From NCBI RefSeq assembly GCF_000463115.2, contig NZ_AWFX01000003.1, positions 124,001-188,000 of the forward strand: DNA of 64,000 nucleotides, given 5' to 3'. Position 1 is the stretch's first letter; each line of letters begins with the position of its first letter. Both the position numbers and the translations under genes were made by a program. This stretch comes from Franconibacter helveticus LMG 23732 (GTDB taxonomy: Bacteria; Pseudomonadota; Gammaproteobacteria; Enterobacterales; Enterobacteriaceae). Under the pieces are notes generated by a model. That model saw only the letters and a program-made list of their open reading frames with translations, searched no databases and was not told the DNA's origin. Positions 62,475 to 64,000 of this stretch are shown in pieces.

Positions 62475-62476
62475 TA

Positions 62477-62504
62477 AAAACCCACGGCCCGCGCCGTGGG
62501 TTTT
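62477..62504. terminator. Bidirectional terminator between yqhA and gpr
   Basis: A perfect 12-bp stem AAAACCCACGGC / GCCGTGGGTTTT with a CCGC loop lies between the convergent stops at 62474 and 62521. Confidence 0.92.
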
Positions 62505-62520
62505 GCGTTCTGCGCCCGTC

Positions 62521-63561
62521 TTATTTGTCTGACGAAGCCTGCCAGAGGTTTAACGCCCCATCCGCCACATGCTCGTCGATTTTCGCCAGCTCCTCAGCCG
62601 TAAATTGCAGGTTCGCCAGCGCCTGTACATTCTCTTCAAGCTGTTCGGGGCGGCTTGCGCCAATCAGCACCGACGTAACGCGCTCATCTTTCAGCAGCCA
62701 GCTTAACGCCATTTGCGCCATGCTCTGGCCGCGCTTTTGCGCCATTTCATTCAGCAGCCGCAGGCTGTTGAGGTTTTGCTCGGTCAGCATGTTTTCTGTC
62801 AGCCCGCGCGCCTTTTTGCCTTCATACTGCATGCGCGAGCCTTCCGGAATGCCGTTGAGATATTTGCCGGTCAACAGCCCCTGCGCCAGCGGCGTAAAGG
62901 CGATGCAGCCCGCGCCGTTGCGCTCAAGGGTATCGAGCAGCCCGCTTTTATCCACCCAGCGGTTCAGCAGGTTATAAGAGGGTTGATGAATCAACAGCGG
63001 AATTTTCCACTCGCGCAGCAGCTCCGCCATTTTTTGCGTGCGTTCGGGCGAATATGACGAGATGCCGACATAAAGCGCCTTGCCGCTCTGCACCGCCTGA
63101 GCCAGCGCCGAGGCAGTCTCTTCCATCGGCGTTCTTTCATCCACGCGGTGCGAATAGAAGATATCGACATACTCCAGGCCCAGCCGTTGCAGGCTCTGGT
63201 CAAGGCTTGCCAGCAGATATTTGCGCGAACCGCCGGCGCCGTAAGGGCCAGGCCACATGTCATAACCCGCTTTGGTGGAGATAATCAGCTCGTCGCGATA
63301 AGGGGCGAAATCGGTTTTCAGCAGACGGCCAAAATTCTCTTCCGCGCTGCCGGGAGGCGGACCGTAGTTATTGGCGAGATCGAAATGCGTTATGCCCAGA
63401 TCGAACGCTTTATGCAGCAAAGCGCGCTGTGAATCCAGCGTGCTGCCGTGGCCGAAGCTGTGCCACAGGCCAAGCGACAGCGCAGGCAGCTGTAGCCCGC
63501 TGCGGCCGCAAAAACGGTACTGCATCCGCTCGTAGCGGGCGGGGTCGGCAAGGTACGGCAT
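62521..63561 (-). CDS. gpr: Gpr (YghZ), L-glyceraldehyde-3-phosphate reductase
   Basis: This is a 346-residue aldo-keto reductase of the AKR14 group, same length as E. coli YghZ. It has FDLANNYGPPPGSAEENFGR, STKAGYDMWPGPYG and YSHRVDERTPMEETASAL and reduces L-glyceraldehyde 3-phosphate and methylglyoxal. The start MPYLADPARYERMQYRF is supported by AAGGAG. Divergent from yghX. Confidence 0.95.
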   Translation of the reverse strand: MPYLADPARYERMQYRFCGRSGLQLPALSLGLWHSFGHGSTLDSQRALLHKAFDLGITHFDLANNYGPPPGSAEENFGRLLKTDFAPYRDELIISTKAGYDMWPGPYGAGGSRKYLLASLDQSLQRLGLEYVDIFYSHRVDERTPMEETASALAQAVQSGKALYVGISSYSPERTQKMAELLREWKIPLLIHQPSYNLLNRWVDKSGLLDTLERNGAGCIAFTPLAQGLLTGKYLNGIPEGSRMQYEGKKARGLTENMLTEQNLNSLRLLNEMAQKRGQSMAQMALSWLLKDERVTSVLIGASRPEQLEENVQALANLQFTAEELAKIDEHVADGALNLWQASSDK

Positions 63562-63738
63562 GGTTTCTCCTTGTATAGAGTCATTATTTGAAACGCCGTT
63601 TCTATATTAGCGAGTCACCGTCAGAGGACAAGCGCGCAGCGTCATACATTTGCCTGATAATTTGTCCGATTTTTAGGCAATTCCCGGCGCTTGTGCTTCG
63701 CTTATAGGGCCGAATCGCATACCAGAAAGGGAGCCGCC

Positions 63739-64000
63739 ATGACCCGCCTGACCGCCAAAGACTTTCCGCAGGAACTGCTCGATTATTACGACTACTACGC
63801 CCACGGCAAAATCAGCAAACGCGAGTTTTTGCAGCTGGCGGCGAAATACGCCGTAGGCGGCATGACCGCGCTGGCGCTGTTCGACCTGCTTAAACCCAAC
63901 TATGCGCTGGCGCAGCAGGTAGAGTTCACCGACCCGGATATCTATCCGCAATACATCCATTACCCGTCGCCCAACGGTCACGGGCAGGTGCGCGGCTATC
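63739..64000 (+). CDS. yghX: YghX, dienelactone-hydrolase family protein (5' part only)
   Basis: Reads from the ATG at 63739 (AAGGGAG site) to the window end, 87 codons. MTRLTAKDFPQELLDYYDYY matches E. coli YghX. Residues 26-46 form a signal-like segment, SKREFLQLAAKYAVGG, with a KR in place of the twin-arginine pair. The catalytic domain lies beyond the window. Divergent from gpr across 177 bases. Confidence 0.92.
   Translation, partial: MTRLTAKDFPQELLDYYDYYAHGKISKREFLQLAAKYAVGGMTALALFDLLKPNYALAQQVEFTDPDIYPQYIHYPSPNGHGQVRGY

Overview
The window is chromosomal DNA of a member of the Enterobacteriaceae. Nearly every core gene reads as a close orthologue of an Escherichia coli K-12 gene, in an order that mostly mirrors the E. 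coli yhaK-to-yghX stretch. The base composition is GC-rich with strongly GC-biased third codon positions. The genus is not certain; a Cronobacter-like bacterium would fit. Protein names rest on recall of family sequences and on gene order, because no database search could be run.

Layout. At 1-7700 lie yhaK (cut by the window edge), yhaJ, yhaH, yqjG, yqjF, yqjC-D-E-K and yqjA-mzrA (membrane, envelope and electrophile-stress functions). At 6.9-12.5 kb is the hexuronate block exuR, exuT, uxaC, uxaA. At 12.6-22.5 kb are ygjV, sstT, alx with its Mn/pH riboswitch leader, ygjR, ygjQ, ygjP, rlmG and fadH. A ~0.9 kb tandem hairpin-repeat array lies between the convergent rlmG and fadH. At 22.7-31.3 kb is a complete autoinducer-2 module: lsrRK divergent from lsrACDBFG. 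At 31.4-39.1 kb is a nine-gene chaperone-usher fimbrial operon ordered like Salmonella bcf, ending in a truncated bcfH-like gene. At 39.7-46.1 kb are patA, a DgcZ-like zinc-binding diguanylate cyclase, aer and a second chemoreceptor. The two receptors have well-formed sigma-28 promoters. At 46.4-50.2 kb are the metal-responsive regulator yqjI, the ferric-chelate reductase yqjH and the radical-SAM gene ygiQ. At 50.3-52.4 kb are a DASS transporter and an unknown coiled-coil membrane protein. At 52.4-64 kb are dkgA, yqhD, yqhC (aldehyde detoxification), yghB, metC, exbB-exbD, yghA, three unknown genes, yqhA, gpr and the start of yghX.

How it fits together. Several local regulatory units can be read directly: ExuR/CRP-type sites around the hexuronate genes, a yybP-ykoY aptamer and terminator in front of alx, tandem MetJ boxes and a Fur-like box between metC and exbB, and the YqjI palindrome region between yqjI and yqjH. 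Compared with E. coli, accessory blocks occupy the patA-fadH interval (lsr plus fimbriae, instead of ygjH-ebg-ygjIJK), the aer flanks (dgcZ and an extra chemoreceptor), and the ygiQ-dkgA interval. The large E. coli block between ygiQ and yqjH (ftsP, plsC, parC through rpoD) is absent here, so this is a synteny breakpoint.

The most notable observations are an ERIC repeat sitting inside a helix of the alx riboswitch, the hairpin-bearing tandem repeat array, the BcfH-like protein reduced to its N-terminal domain, and the unrecognised three-gene cluster at 60.3-61.9 kb.
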